Part shown: positions 30,933-44,043 of the stretch, one piece after another
How positions within the stretch are numbered: the first letter of the stretch is position 1
How the letters are laid out: every line of letters begins with the position of its first letter
Assembly: GCA_963920635.1 (NCBI GenBank)
Contig: OY987301.1
Span: 22,858,501-22,922,500, forward strand
Direction: 5' to 3'
Origin: Pseudeuparius sepicola
Lineage: Eukaryota; Arthropoda; Insecta; Coleoptera; Anthribidae
Length of the DNA stretch: 64,000 nucleotides
Made by a program: the position numbers and the translations under genes
Notes under the pieces: generated by a model
The model's database searches: none
What the model was told of the DNA's origin: nothing
The model's input: the letters and a program-made list of their open reading frames with translations, nothing else

Positions 30933-33900
30933 ATGGCAAATAACAAGTTCCGTATTAGAACTGTGTATGCCTTTGCTAGAGAAATGTATCCGAAAACTGT
31001 AAAATCCAACATCCAATATGGGACAGCTGGATTTCGCTCCAGGTAACTTATTTTCTCGCCTTAACTCATTTTATAGGTTATGTAGGTGTGACTTTTAAAT
31101 ACCTACAAATAAATTTGATTCCTTATTTTCAATTGTTTTTAGGGCTTTGGACCTTGACTATGTAATGTACCGTATGGGGCTGCTGGCAGTACTCAGGGCA
31201 CGGTACAAGAAAGGTTTGTTTAATCTATGAACAAGTAGAATTAAAAACTAATCAATAATTTCAACCTAGCTGTTATTGGGGTTATGATAACTGCCTCTCA
31301 CAACCCTGAGCCTGACAATGGGGTCAAATTGGTGGATCCACATGGAGAAATGCTGGAGCAATCATGGGAGGCCTTGGCCACCAAGCTAGTCAATGCACCG
31401 TAAGTTATTAAGTTGTTCATGCAACTGCTTTATAAACTATCTACTTAGGAATTGCTAAGTTAGAATAAATAAATTAAAATTGTTATGTTATGTTAAAAAC
31501 ATACATTTAAAATATACAAGGTGTCTACTTTTATACCTATACAAATCCCTTTTGGAGATATTTGCTTGAACATTTTTTTGTTTGAAAAGCCTGAAAAACC
31601 GCTTGTTTTGACCTTCCTGCTTTTTTATAAAAACGCAAATCCGGGGCCGGCTACGATTTTTTTATACATCCTATTTTCAGTAAAACCATTCAGCGATTTT
31701 TTCATTTAAAATTTGACATCACAATGTTAATATGAACACCCAAAAATCTCATCTACAGTGTGTTTCACTTCAAGTTGAGACAATTCATTATTTTTTTACG
31801 GGTTGATCGATTTTCAAAAACTTTTAAAAATATAGTGCTACGAAAGATCTACATTTTAACACCAATTTTTTTCAGATTAATCTTTTCCATGACCTACTAC
31901 GATCAAAATTATACCCCCAAAAACTGCAAAAGTACATTAGGCATTTTTTAGGAAAAAAATGAATAGCACAATTATTATTGTATTGTATTGGCCATACCCG
32001 CAAACCATACATACCATGTTTCACGGTCACAGCTTATACTGGGCGTTCAGAAAATAGCTTTAAACATGGCAAAAATACGGTTTTTCGAAGTACTCTGTAC
32101 AAACACCGAGAGATATTTTAAAATTATTTGTTTGCAGTTTGATTAGGGCTGACATAAGCCATCAATTCCCATGATTTCATGACCCTGCCTTATACAGGGC
32201 AATTTGCAATAAAAATACAAAAATTGAAAATAATCGATTTTTCTCTTGGTGTTTTCTTTTTACATTTTTTTCTACAATTTTAACTTATGCCTATTAAAAA
32301 ACATAAGCAATATTAAATTTTAGAAAGTATTTTCAATAAAGAGCACCCTGGATACACATGGATATCAATCAATTTTTATTTTTTTTTTCAAATAAAAAAA
32401 GGATGCTTTTTATTGAAAATACTTTCTAAAATTTAAAATTGTTTATGTTTTTTAATAGGCATAAGTTAAAATTGTAGAAAAAAATGTACAAAAAAACACC
32501 AAGAGAAAAATCGATTATTTTCGATTTTTGTATTTTTATTGTGTATAAGGCAGGGCCATGAAATCTATGTGAGCCCTAATCAAACTGCAAAGAAATAATT
32601 TTAAAATATCTCTCGGTGTTTGTACAGGGTTACTTCGAAAAAGCGTATTTTTGCCTCCTGTGCTATTCATTTTTTTCCTAAAAAAAAGCCTAATGTACTT
32701 TTGCAGTTTTTGGGGGTATAATTTTGATCGTAGTAGGTCATGGAAAAGACGAAAAAATTAGCGTCAAAATGTAGATCTTTGGAGCACTACATTAAAAAAA
32801 AAAGTTTTTGAAAATCGGTCAACCCGTAAAAAAAATAATGAATGGTCTCGACTTGAAGTGAAACACATTGTATATACCAAATTGGAACAAAAATATACAG
32901 CAAGTTCTCTTCTACTAAGTACAAAATTTGGGCAAAAGATGGATGTTAAAGACATTTGTCGAGTCAAATATGCCATGGAATTGCTTCCAAACAGTTAACA
33001 AGACCACTCCAAGTGTTGGTGTGCAAAGATCCTAGAGGGTGTTTTTCTCTGTGCCGTCTCAAAGTGGGTCAAAATCGAGTATGTATATCAAAACCGCCGC
33101 AGAAATTATAAACAAACCAAGTCTAAAAAATACAGAAGCCTGCCAGTCTGTATCTCCAGAGGCTGGTGTGCCATAACAAGAAACACACAGAAAATGTAAT
33201 CTTGGACAGTGACTTTGATGAGGAAGGTCCAATAATTTAAATTGTTTTTTATTTGTTCAATAATTCCAGAGCACTCTTGCTTGACCCGTAGGTATAGTTT
33301 CATAAAAGTTCAGAATTTTGAGATGACCCGGAGAAAAATACCCTGTATATTTTTTTATTGGATCTTTGCACATGAACACTGAGTGGTGCTGTCAGCACCA
33401 CTCAACAGCACCGTGCTATTGAAGATTGCATGGTCTGCATAAATTACTAGGTAATTGTACTAATTTTCGATACAAGATACAATCCAAAATATTGCTCCTA
33501 AATTATCTAAATAATTTGCTCCATAAGTAAGACTTAAAGTAGAAATAATGTGTTTACTACTTTAAATAAAGTAACTTTTTCCAATAAACTTACTTAAGGC
33601 TATACTTTTGAATATACCGGGTCTAAAACATTTAAGGAAGATAAAATTAATGTTACACTCTGTATTTTGAAAATAAAACATTCAATGGGTCAGTATATTG
33701 GGAAAAGTTAGTGTATTTAAAGTAAGAAACACATTTTTTCTACTTCGAGTCTTACTTAGGGAGCGAATTTTTAAGTTAATTTTTCAGAAATACCCCGAAA
33801 TAATAAGAAAAAATCGAATTTGCTATGAAACCAGGACACATACGACAAATGCTAAGAGAACGTTTTTGTTTAGAATTAAAATTTACTTAAGAAATTTAAT

Positions 33901-36900
33901 ACATTTTATTGGTATACAAAGCGATTCTTTTTTTTTCTAAAAACAAGTGTACTAATTACCCATTTCCCCACCACTGGTTGTTCAAGGTGTTTGATATTAA
34001 CAGGTTTTATGCTAACCCATGACGTTATAACATGCACCAAATATGACTTAAATATTTCAACTACTTTGGTAAATATACAATAAAATCCACATATTTTTTC
34101 CAACTTTGACACCCTGTAACTTTTTTCTAAGGCCTTAAAAAGATATAGTTTATACAAGAAAGTGCGGTTATTTTTTGGTTTTCTATCACCTGTAGTTGAA
34201 GTGTCCCAGAATAAAACTGAATCACCCTGTATACCAAAGATTGTTAGAATTCCTTTTTTTTAAATACCTCTGCATGATTCATTATATTAATCTCATTATT
34301 ATTCTTAATGTTCTTCTCTGAATTAAAAATAGTTTTTGTGCATTACTATTAGATCACAAGAAATGATGCCATATCTAAGCAATGATTAAAAACAAGCATG
34401 GTAAATGACTTGAAGTGATTAAAGATGTGGTGTCAGATTTTAAATAAAAAATCGCTAAATGGTTTTAGTGAAAATCGTAGCTGGCCCTGGATTTGCATTT
34501 TCATAAAACATCACAATATACATACATGTAGAGCATGCTATACGTGTATACCTAAGTACATAATATTGTATAGTTTACATTAATATACAGGAAAACCTTG
34601 CAACATTAAAATAATTTAAAGCATATCACCAGCTTCCCAGGATTTTACAATTGGGGGGCTGAGCAGGTTAATGAAGTAATTATTCTGGACTAGTTATTCC
34701 TTCGATATTTTTGAAATCAGTTAAAAACTCAGTATTAAGGCAGCTTAAAATGGCCTTCAATTTATATGTATTGTCTGCCCCCAACTTAAAAGAAGATTTC
34801 TTCAAATTTGAGGCAAGCAGTCAGAGTTCCCCTATTAAGAGGTGCCCTGAGCATTCACGCAATTTGTTAGTGAAGTATAAAGTTTGAGGTATAAAGTTTA
34901 AGGGAGCACTGTTAAATTGCCAAAACGGTGATGTTTTTGTTTTCAAAATGTATCGACCAAATGTTCCAAATCAAGTTTACAACAGGTTCATGTTCAATAC
35001 TTGTATACCCAAAACACCAAATCTCACCGCGTATTACGAAAATACGTTTTAATCAACTTCAACTTTGAAAATGTTCTTTCTGCCGAAGCAGATGTTACCG
35101 GCAATGTCAAAAAAAAGTTGAAACAATGAACATATATCCAGAAGACTACTCAAAATACATCTGTTTTCTGATATAAAATATGTGGCTAAATCATATTGTT
35201 TTCTTTTTTGCCCAAGATCGAAGAGAAGAAGATAACAGATGGTTATCCTTTATCCCTACTTGCTTGTTTTGAATAATGCTTAAAAAAAACGAATATTTGA
35301 CTAATTATTCGGTGAGCCAATCAAAAACAAAAATAGATTTTTCATAAATTATAAAACTATCAGTAATAAATAGCAAGACGCATTTCTTTACAAATGTAAT
35401 CTAATTAAAATATAGAAACCAATTGAACAATTAAAAACAACTATTATCTACAGGTGGACTTGGTTGGGGATAAACTGTACTCTCTCAGTATCAGAGGAAC
35501 ATTTTTAAAGTGGATCGAGTCTTATCTTTCGATCTTTCTGAGCAAATAATTGCCAATCTGAATAATATTGTATAAATTTAGGTGTCCCCCAAGTCTTCAT
35601 TCCTGGACCCCTTATTTTTTTACTGTATGTAAATGATCTACCTAACTCTATCCCAATTGGCAAGGTTACAATATTTGCTGATGACACGACCATCATTATT
35701 TCTGGAGAGACCACGATAAAGTCCATCAGTGCCAGGGAAATCGTTTGATTCTCAATGGAAGCAAAACTGAAATAATAAAATTCTCTATTAGAAGAGAGGT
35801 ACCAATTGAAGTGAGGACATGGTTGAGTACTGTTCTTGGCTTGCCTTTCATTGAAGTGGCCAAGCTGTTGGGATCCTATCTTGACTCCCGCCTTTCATTC
35901 TCGTATCAGATTGACCATGTTTAAAATAAACTAAATAGTGCCTTTTATGCAATCCTTCAAACGAAGAATTATCTTGATGAGTTTGGTCTGACTAATTTAT
36001 TTGCTTTTAGTCATTTGTCCTACAATATCCTAATCTGGGGCAGGTCTGTACACTTAGAAAGAGTTTTTGTGACACAAAAAAGAACTATTAGACTGATTTT
36101 TGGTCTGGTATGACATGAGTCATATAGAGGGACTTTCAAATCGAAAAGAATACTTACTGTTTATGTAAAATTTAAATATTATGGATTTCCTTTTCAACAG
36201 GATCAACATAATTATTCGACTAGGTCTGTACTTCACTCAGTGCTAAGGTTTGGTTTGTCTTCTTTTAAGAAATCACCTTAGTACAATTGTGCCAAACTCT
36301 TAACACTTTACTCTCCGATTTAAAGAACATTACAAATTATGCAAAATTCAAATACATAGTTCAAAATCGTTTTTATAGTGTTAATGATTTTTTACTCTAA
36401 TTTCTTTTTATGTTGTATTTTAAAACAGTTCTGTCATATATTATGAGGGTGAGAATTATAATTAATATTAGAGACAGAAAATCTTTTATGTCAGCCGTAA
36501 AAGTATTATTCGGCCTTGCCCAAAGAATGGTCGAATATTCGGTCTGCTGAATAAATCTTAAGCATTTTCCTTTCTTTCCTTCTGCAAGGGTCATTTATTA
36601 TATTGATTTAGTGTTCAGTTATTATCATAGAAGCTAATAAGACATACTATAAATTTGAGAGATTAATAGTTAGCTGAATATTCGTCTGAATAGTATGCCG
36701 AATATTCGGTATTGGGCCAAATATTGCTATGCCGGATATTCGGTATTCAGTCAATGCTACATTCCACTATTCAGTGCGCCCCTATTTATTTATTTATTAT
36801 TTATCCTCTGTAGGTTTATTATGAATCAGATTTTGGTATTTTTGTATTTTATAAATAACAGGAAAGCAGTGATGCAAGATTGATAATTTAAAACCACTCA

Positions 36901-39900
36901 TTGCTTTTTGGCAGGTATAATCCTTAGATAAGAATTCTAAAATTGTTCGATAAGTACAATTACCACATAACCATCTAAATAAACATTCTATGTTTTTCTT
37001 TGATTTATTTCATACTTTTTTCAATCTTATAATAAGATGATATTTTACCAAGTTTATGGAATTATCAGTTGTATGTGATTTTACTCATATTTTTTCTGGA
37101 AGGTTTGTGGTCCAAATTTAAATAATGGGAACTATACAAATACAAATGCCTCTGTGTGACAGAGAGCAGAGAGGTGACCCAATAGACTATAAAAAAATTG
37201 ACCGACATTTATTTGTTTGTCATTAAGCTTTTAATTGGGATATACTCATGCATTCTTTATTATATGCAAACTAGGTATCGTTTATCATAATTATTGAAAA
37301 TTCAGGTACCTAAATCCTAAATCATTTTTTTAGTAACCATTCAGAAAATTTTAGTTTCTGGTCAAGTAATTGGTCAGCTTTTTTCGACTTCCTTTCCAGT
37401 CGTCATGCAAAAACATTAAAAATCAACTGGGAGAGCTATGTTGTTTCCATGGGAATGGGGGTATCCAATTTTAATTTTTGCTTGAAAGTTTTGTGTGAAA
37501 TATGCTTGAAAAGCACGTTTTCTGAATTTGTTAATTGTCTACTATTGCTGCAGTGCCATATTCTATCACTTCAAATTAGAACTTTGCTTCTCTTTCTTTA
37601 AAATGTATACTAACAACACATTTTCAATAGGCCAGCTGTAGTTCACCCCTACTTCTTTTCTCTGCTTTCTTTTTAGTGATGACAAATTAGAGGAGGTAGT
37701 TAACGAAATCATTAAAGACTATAAAATTGAAAACATGAATGACAGGATGGAAATCGTTGTAGGCAAAGATACAAGGCCTAGTAGCCCCCACTTAGCTAAG
37801 GCTGTCACCGATGGCATTTTGGCCATGTCGGGAAAGCCAATCGACTATGGGATTGTTACAACCCCACAGCTTCACTATTTTGTAGTTTGTAAGAACACGC
37901 AAAGAGCATATGGACAGCCTACTGAGGAAGGGTATTACAAAAAGTTGACAATGGCGTTCCGGAAGGTTCGTGGTCCAAATTTCAATAACGGGAACTATAC
38001 AAACACAATAATCTATGATGGGGCCAATGGTGTCGGGGCAAAGAAAGTTAAGTTTTTGAGAGAAGCACTGGAGGGAAGTTTGATTGTCGATATGTACAAT
38101 GATGAGATTATTGGGTCGGGAAAATTAAACTATTTGGTAAGTACCACAGGAATAGATCCAAGGCAAATGGTGAACTTTTTTTACTTTTACTCTAAACTAA
38201 GGAATACTGCAAGAAATACTAAATAATCCTACAAAGCCCATTTAATCAAAAATGTACAAGCTAATATTTCTTTTCAAAATATAAGTTATTAGGAGAGCTC
38301 CTGAGTTTATTAACACAACATGAAGGAAACTTCTATTTCGCTATTTATTCTAAGCTTAACTATTTATTCTCTGTTTTAACTAACAAAACACAATTTTTTG
38401 TGGTCTTCATCATGTTCATTTTAGTTTATCTTATATCATTTTAAAAAATAAAAAAGAGCAAATAAAATGTGGACTTTCAACCTTTCATGTTAATTATAGT
38501 ATTATCTATTTTTTTTACTTAGAATTCATAAAAATAAAAAGAAATGTTTACATGAACTTCTATGTTTTAAAGTTTCTTATTGAGATACTCCACTTTTAGC
38601 AGTGCTACCGCAGCAGATTCAAAAGGATTTCTCAAAAAAAGTTATATTTTCATCCTGTTCTAAATGAACTCGTGGTGTACCACTTCTTACCTTTGTCTCA
38701 AAAGGAGTTACTTGACATACTTTTAACATCATGAACAGTGCATTATTTGGAAACTAAGAATGTTTTGACCACCAACGACTATTCTTGAATATTTACCAAA
38801 CTAGTTGATATCTTTAAGTCAAATTTGCTGCACGTTATAGCGATAAAATGTATTCAATTTCTTATGCAAATTTTAATTCTAAACAAAAACGTTCTCTTAG
38901 CATTTTTTCAAATTTGATTTTTTCGTATTATTTCGGGGTATTTCTGAAAAATTAACTTAAAAATTCGCTGGGTAAGTAAGACTCAAAGTAGAAAAAATGT
39001 TTCTTACTTTAAGTACAGTAACTTTGCCCTATAAACTTACCCATTCAAGGTTTTACTTTTCAAGATACAGAGTGTAACATTAATTTTATCTTCCTTAAAA
39101 AATATTTTAGACCCTAAAAGTGTAGCCTTAAATAGGTAAGTTTATTGGAAAAAGTTACTTTATTTAAAGGAGTAAACACATTATTAATTTCTACTTTAAG
39201 TCTTACTATGGAGCAAATTTTTAGGTTAATTTTTCAGAAATACCCCGAAATAATAGTTTGGAGTATTGTGAGGGTGCGAATTATTATTATTATTATACGA
39301 AAAAATCGAATTTGCAATGAAACCATGACACATGAAAAAATGCTAAGAGAACGTTTTTGTTTACAATTAAAATTTACATAAGAAACTGAATTCATTTTAT
39401 TGCTATACAAGGTGATTCATTTTTTTTTCAAAAAAGAATTGTACTAATTACCCACTTCCCCGCCGCTGATAGTTCACGGTGTTTGATATTAACAGGTTTT
39501 ATGCTAACCCATTCCGTTATAATGTGCACCAAATATGACTTAAATATCTCAATTAGTTTGGTAAATATTCAATAAAGTCCACATATTTTTTCCAGCTTTA
39601 ACACCCTGTAACTTTTTATAAGGCCTTAAAAAGATATAGTTTATACAAGATACAAGTGTGGTTATTTTTTGGTTTTCTATCAGCTGTTGAAGTGCCCCAG
39701 AATAAAACTGAATCATCCTGTATATCAAAGCGACCAGGCTGGGTTAGAATAATTATCAAAAAGATATGCAAAAAAACATCAATAGGGCGGCCGATGGTAA
39801 TTTATTAGTGATGCTGGGACAAAACAGCCGAAACTATTTTTTTTTTTAATTTGTAATAAAATTGCCTCAAGTCATGCCTTTTCATCTTAAACTTTAAAAT

Positions 39901-42900
39901 ACTTTTAGTGTGGTGCTGACTTCGTTAAAACCCAACAATCATTCCCAACGGGTCTACCTAAAATTAAAAATGCCAGATGCTGTTCTGTCGATGGAGATGC
40001 CGATAGAATAATTTATTACTATTTAGACGATAACGAAAAGTTCCACATGCTCGATGGCGACAAAATTGCTACTCTTATTGCCAGTTACCTTAAAGAAGCT
40101 CTTCAAGAAACTGGAATTGATTTGAACTTGGGTTTGGTGCAAACTGCATATGCAAACGGTGCTTCAACGGAGTATATCACAAAGGAATTGGTAAATAGTT
40201 ATTTAAGAATTTATTTATTTAGACGTGCAATGAGTTTTTATTACATTTTAGAATGTCCCTGTGGCATGTGCATCAACAGGAGTAAAGCATTTACATCACA
40301 AAGCACAGGAATATGATATTGGTGTATATTTTGAAGCTAACGGTCATGGGACGGTTGTTTTTAGTAAAGAATCTAAACAAAAGTTGAAGAATACACTAAA
40401 TAATGACAGGTAATGATTCTAAAACAGTTTTCTTGTTTATAGTATACATGAAAGACAATTACTTTTGGAGAAAGATGTATTCTGCATTAAAAAGTTTTTG
40501 TTCGAATGTGTCAAATATTGACATTTTTCGTACGGAACCTATGATCGAAAAGAAGGGCATTTACATGGTGTGTTGTGATTAGTCCATGAGTGCTCTCAAA
40601 ATTACTTTTCCATCGTGTATCAATATCATTTACATTGAGTTCTAAATCCCTAAAATTCTAAAAAATAACCAGATTTGCTGCTCTTATCTCCGGAGGAGCA
40701 TGCATAATGCATTCTACAGGAGAATCTTTATTTCTGTTTATTTTTGTTGTATTTTATTAGAAGATTAAAACTATTATATTTGGCCTGATTGACACAAACA
40801 AGCAAATTGACAGTTCAATAGTTTTGTCTGTTCTATGGCCAACTAAAAGTTCATGGGTAACTAAGATTTGTTGTAATAATAGTTATTTATGTACCAAGGC
40901 ACTGAAGTTCAACTTTTTATGACTCATGTGGAGTTTAGTTGCTGAGGCCTCTGGCCGAGGCAAATAAACCACATGAGTCATAAAAAGAACTTCAGTGCCG
41001 AGGTACATATTATATATTTTTTTGAAATCGGAAAAAAAAATGTTTTATTAGGCAAGAAAATAATAATAAGGGATCTCCCGTCCATGAACCGACTACGCGC
41101 GGCGTTGCTTGACTTTACCGATCGCTCTACCTAGGACAAGTATAATGACGTAGGGTACCTTCGAAAAGAAAAACCAAACTGCTGCTTCTTGTGCAGCCTA
41201 CACAACAAATCTATTGATATTCAAATTTACTAAAATATGTAGACTGAAGGATTGCGCTTCTATAGGAAACAATTTCGCAATGTGTACGAAAAGTTAAATG
41301 GGCCTTTATCGGCCGGGTTTTGAATATTTGGTCACTTTTTACGGGCGATTTCTCCGCGTCTGACGTTTGATGTTTACACCTCGCCAAGGCCTACTTATTG
41401 AAAAAATCGTAAATAATGGGCTACATTATTGTACGATTTCTGTGCTTTTAATGACGATTTTGGGACATTTTAATGCCGATTTCAAGAAAAAAAATAAACA
41501 GTTACTTCGTTTCCGTGACAGTTGAAACTTGTTAGCTGTTAAATTTTGAAATTGTAATTCAAAGTGATTTCAATTTGACTTTAAAATACCCTTTGCAGTA
41601 TTGACTACGCTACGTATATTCAATCCAGATTCAGTACTTATGGGAACATAATAATTATCATTAAATTTTCTACTTTTTTAAAGCATATTCGAACAAAAAA
41701 TATTGTATGATAGATGCACGAAAAGCGCAATTCCGCAGTCATCCGAAAAGCTCAACTTTTCGTCTTTGTACTATAAACTACTATTTGTTCCCAAGGTAAA
41801 TAAGATTGGCATAAGGTGATTTCTGTAATTCTAATTTTGAGATAAAAATGCAGAATAAAAGTTGTTTAAAATTAAGTAAGGATACAAATTTTGAATACTG
41901 AAGCTTTAGGATTTATAAACAAAGATTTAATTTTAATCCTTTTATCAGTACATTTGCAAACCATTAATTTGGCTTATACTGGGTTCTAAATTATGGTTTT
42001 TGTTCCAAATTATTATTTTGGTAAACAAAATATTGGTTCCCTTCCATAATACCATATTCTTTTCCCTTGATTTAATAAATTCTGTGTAACTACATTGCCG
42101 CATGTATTATTTTTTCAGGGGTACATTAGTATAGTATTCTTCATCGAAATATTTTATTTCTGTCTCTTATATCCCAGAAAAGAGACGTAATAGGGACAAT
42201 ATTTTAACTCTATTTTTTTACCGGCATGAATATCAATAATACCTAACTGTCAAAAGTGTCAACACAGATGCAAATTATCTCAGAAAAATATTGTAAATAA
42301 ATTATGATTTGCAATGTGGAAATTGCTTCCAAAGACAATAGCTATGGGCGAGTTTTTAAACTCAACACAAATATGTCCTGGAATCCATCAAAGCAATGTG
42401 ATTGGATCGTTCAAAAATTTCTGCACTTGTGATTGGCTTGATGGATTCCATCGCCCTATGTTCGCGAAGCAATCCCGAACTACTTCTGAACTAGTAGTCA
42501 GCAATGTGATTGGCTCAAAGAAATTCTACAATTCAAACTCGCCAATGATATTGGCAGTTCATAAGTAAAATTCAGAGTTTTTTACTCTTAGTTTAAATAA
42601 AGTAACTTTTATTCAATAAACTTCCTATTCCCCATTCAATGCTATACTCTTCGAAATAATAGAAAAAATAGTGTAACATTTTGTATCTTGAAAAGTAAAG
42701 CTTTGAATTTGGGTATTGGAAAAAGTTACTTTATTTAAACTAAGAAATATATTTTTCTATAATGTCACTTAAGGATAAACCACATTCAGTTTTTTGGAAT
42801 TCTGCAAAACCAGGTACCCAAATAAAAAGTATCTACTCGTAGAACAATCTGGTAATATTTTTCCATGTTCTACCGATCCTAGGAGTTTGTTTATTTTTAA

Positions 42901-43515
42901 CCGTCATTTTAGTGCTAAGATACTTATGGGCTTTATTATATTTCGTTTATTATGTGTTATTTTTAGAAATATCAATTCCTACCATAATGTTTCACACGTT
43001 TTTTCCAGTGTTAGTGAAACTCGAAAAACTTCGATCGAGAAGTTTCTCAACATTATTGATATTATTAACGAGACTGTAGGTGACGCGATCTCAGACATGC
43101 TGCTCGTGGAAACCATTTTACATTCCAAGGGCTGGAATATATCTCAATGGGAGGCGGCCTACACAGACTTACCCAACAGGCTGCTAAAAGTTAGTGTAAA
43201 GGTACATCTCTTACCACTAGGGTTACTTAATTTATTTGACAAATTTAACTCTCTTAGGATAGAAACATAATTACCACGGCTGATGCAGAACGAATCTGTG
43301 TAACACCTGAAGGTCTACAGGATGAAATAAATGTGTTGGTATCAAAATACAGTAAAGGCCGCTCTTTTGTAAGGCCTTCTGGTACAGAGGATGTTGTTAG
43401 AGTTTATGCAGAGGCCGCTACAAGGAAAGACGCGGATATGCTTGCTGCAGAGGTAGCGAGAAAAGTTCATGAACTGGCCGGTGGTACTGGGAACGTCCCT
43501 GAATTGCCACAGTAA
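30933..43515 (+). CDS. PGM3: Phosphoacetylglucosamine mutase (PGM3/AGM1), complete, 8 exons
   Basis: The enzyme interconverts GlcNAc-6-phosphate and GlcNAc-1-phosphate, the step before UDP-GlcNAc synthesis for chitin, N-glycans and O-GlcNAc; cytosolic. Exons: 30933-31042, 31143-31213, 31270-31399, 37677-38136, 39909-40190, 40252-40409, 43009-43201, 43258-43515. Phases agree throughout; CDS 1662 nt, 553 aa (human ~542). Motifs in order: [11 protein letters not shown] near the N-terminus, TASHNP with catalytic Ser70, [15 protein letters not shown] (Mg2+ ligands D285, D287, D289), EANGHGT (E379, sugar binding) and [10 protein letters not shown] (from R507, phosphate binding). All key residues are present, so the gene looks functional. 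ATG 30933 is chosen because it lies ~32 codons before YGTAGFR as in the family; the in-frame ATG-bearing ORF at 30813 is not needed. Confidence 0.96.
31756..32870. mobile_element. TA-flanked 1.1-kb palindromic MITE (Tc1/mariner type)
   Basis: The two halves are inverse copies over almost the whole length, meeting near 32360-32395. Outer ends are CAGTGTGTTTCACTTCAAG on the left and its inverse (CTTGAAGTGAAACACATTG) on the right, flanked by TA (31754-31755, 32871-32872). Inner blocks include ATAATTTTGATCGTAGTAGG and CTTTCTAAAATTTAA on opposite strands. No coding capacity. Confidence 0.85.
33526..34233. mobile_element. Foldback MITE, copy A (CAGGGTGATTCAGTTTTATT family)
   Basis: The right end reads CAGAATAAAACTGAATCACC then CTG before TA. 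The left half is an inverse copy of the inner ~160 bp only (GTAAGACTTAAAGTAG through TTAATGTTACACTCTG), so the left end is truncated. The same family occurs at 38842-39721 and 42575-42776, and as a solo end near 61882-61960. Confidence 0.75.
35455..36290 (+). pseudogene. Non-LTR retrotransposon reverse-transcriptase remnant
   Basis: The plus strand encodes [20 protein letters not shown] followed by [12 protein letters not shown], the RT palm motif with the catalytic FADD box. Further on come [19 protein letters not shown] and [13 protein letters not shown], the thumb and C-terminal part usual in jockey-like elements. The frame is broken by stops (for example after QIDHV) and a deletion after the FADD box. 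Both ends are missing. It is a dead copy in PGM3 intron 3. Confidence 0.8.
38842..39721. mobile_element. Foldback MITE, copy B
   Basis: The left arm (38842-39040) is the inverse of 39180-39400, sharing the AAACAAAAACGTTCTCTTAG and ATTATTTCGGGGTATTTCTG blocks. The right side continues to a terminal CAGAATAAAACTGAATCATC-CTG before TA. A fragment of the AAT-repeat family (39254-39300) is inserted in the right half. It lies in PGM3 intron 4. Confidence 0.75.
40889..41009. mobile_element. Short hairpin MITE
   Basis: Arms of ~42 bp (ATGTACCAAGGCACTGAAGT and inverse ACTTCAGTGCCGAGGTACAT) match with two or three changes, including TATGACTCATGTGG / CCACATGAGTCATA. A 36-bp loop holds a GAGGCCTCTGGCCGAGGC patch. 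It is 121 bp. Confidence 0.7.
41075..41145 (-). repeat. tRNA-like/SINE fragment
   Basis: On the minus strand, CCTAGGTAGAGCGATCGG resembles a box A and GTCGGTTCATGGACGGGAG a degenerate box B, ~35 nt apart. A TTATTATTATTTT tail follows on the same strand. No proper tRNA fold is visible, so a SINE head is the more likely reading. Confidence 0.4.
42345..42545. mobile_element. MITE-like patch with nested inverted repeats
   Basis: GGGCGAGTTTTTAAACTC near the left is inverted relative to TTCAAACTCGCC near the right, and GGAATCCATCAA is inverted relative to TTGATGGATTCC inside. AGCAATGTGATTGG is directly repeated (42391, 42513). It also contains a segment related to the MITE end at 18828. Confidence 0.45.
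42575..42776. mobile_element. Foldback MITE, copy C (short)
   Basis: Inverse arms share TTTAAATAAAGTAACTTTT, AATAAACTTCC and CATTCAATGCTATACT with the inner parts of copies A and B. Only the central ~200 bp of the family consensus remain; the CAGGGTGATTC ends are absent. Confidence 0.65.
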
Positions 43516-44043
43516 GAATTATATAAATTAATTTATCGGGACGGTTTGAAAACAAAATGGTGAAAAAATATATTTTTGGATTTTTGCTACTTGACCAAAA
43601 TGAAAGGTAAAAAATGGGAAAATTTTCAAGATAAAACACTTGATAGTGTATTTTCTATTAGCATAGGTAAAATATTACTGACGAGGATTTTGAGGGTGTT
43701 GTATTTTTGGTGAAGTACCAAGGTCTTAAATACATTAATGTTTAAAAATTGTGGCCATAATTGAACAAGGAATTCTTAGGGTATATTACACTGTCAAATT
43801 ACAACTTCTATTTAAGAGTAAACATGTTATCAGTTTGTGAACCTATGAAATTTATTCTTTAGGTTTAGTAACTACAATCCTATTAACTTTTATTTATTTA
43901 TTTTCGTTGGATCACTTTTTCATGGCTTGTATATCATAGGAGAGCAGTCAAGTGAGAAATTATTTAACTCATAATAGAAATTACTGGCATCTCACTCTCA
44001 CCAATTTTGGTGACTGATATTTACAACCAATCCATTAAATATA

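Larger units (their letters stand above)
31400..37676 (+). other. PGM3 intron 3
   Basis: A 6.3-kb intron holding several repeats: a family-E fragment (31514-31735), the palindromic element 31756-32870, a foldback copy (33526-34233), a second family-E fragment (34425-34505) and a reverse-transcriptase remnant (35455-36290). At 37111-37150, before exon 4, there is a segment resembling exon-4 sequence (GGTCCAAATTTAAATAATGG). The rest, 36300-37676, shows no gene. Confidence 0.7.
40410..43008 (+). other. PGM3 intron 6
   Basis: A 2.6-kb intron with a small hairpin MITE (40889-41009), a tRNA-like fragment (41075-41145), a MITE-like patch (42345-42545) and foldback copy C (42575-42776). Other parts, for example 41150-42300, show nothing I recognise. 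Confidence 0.7.
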
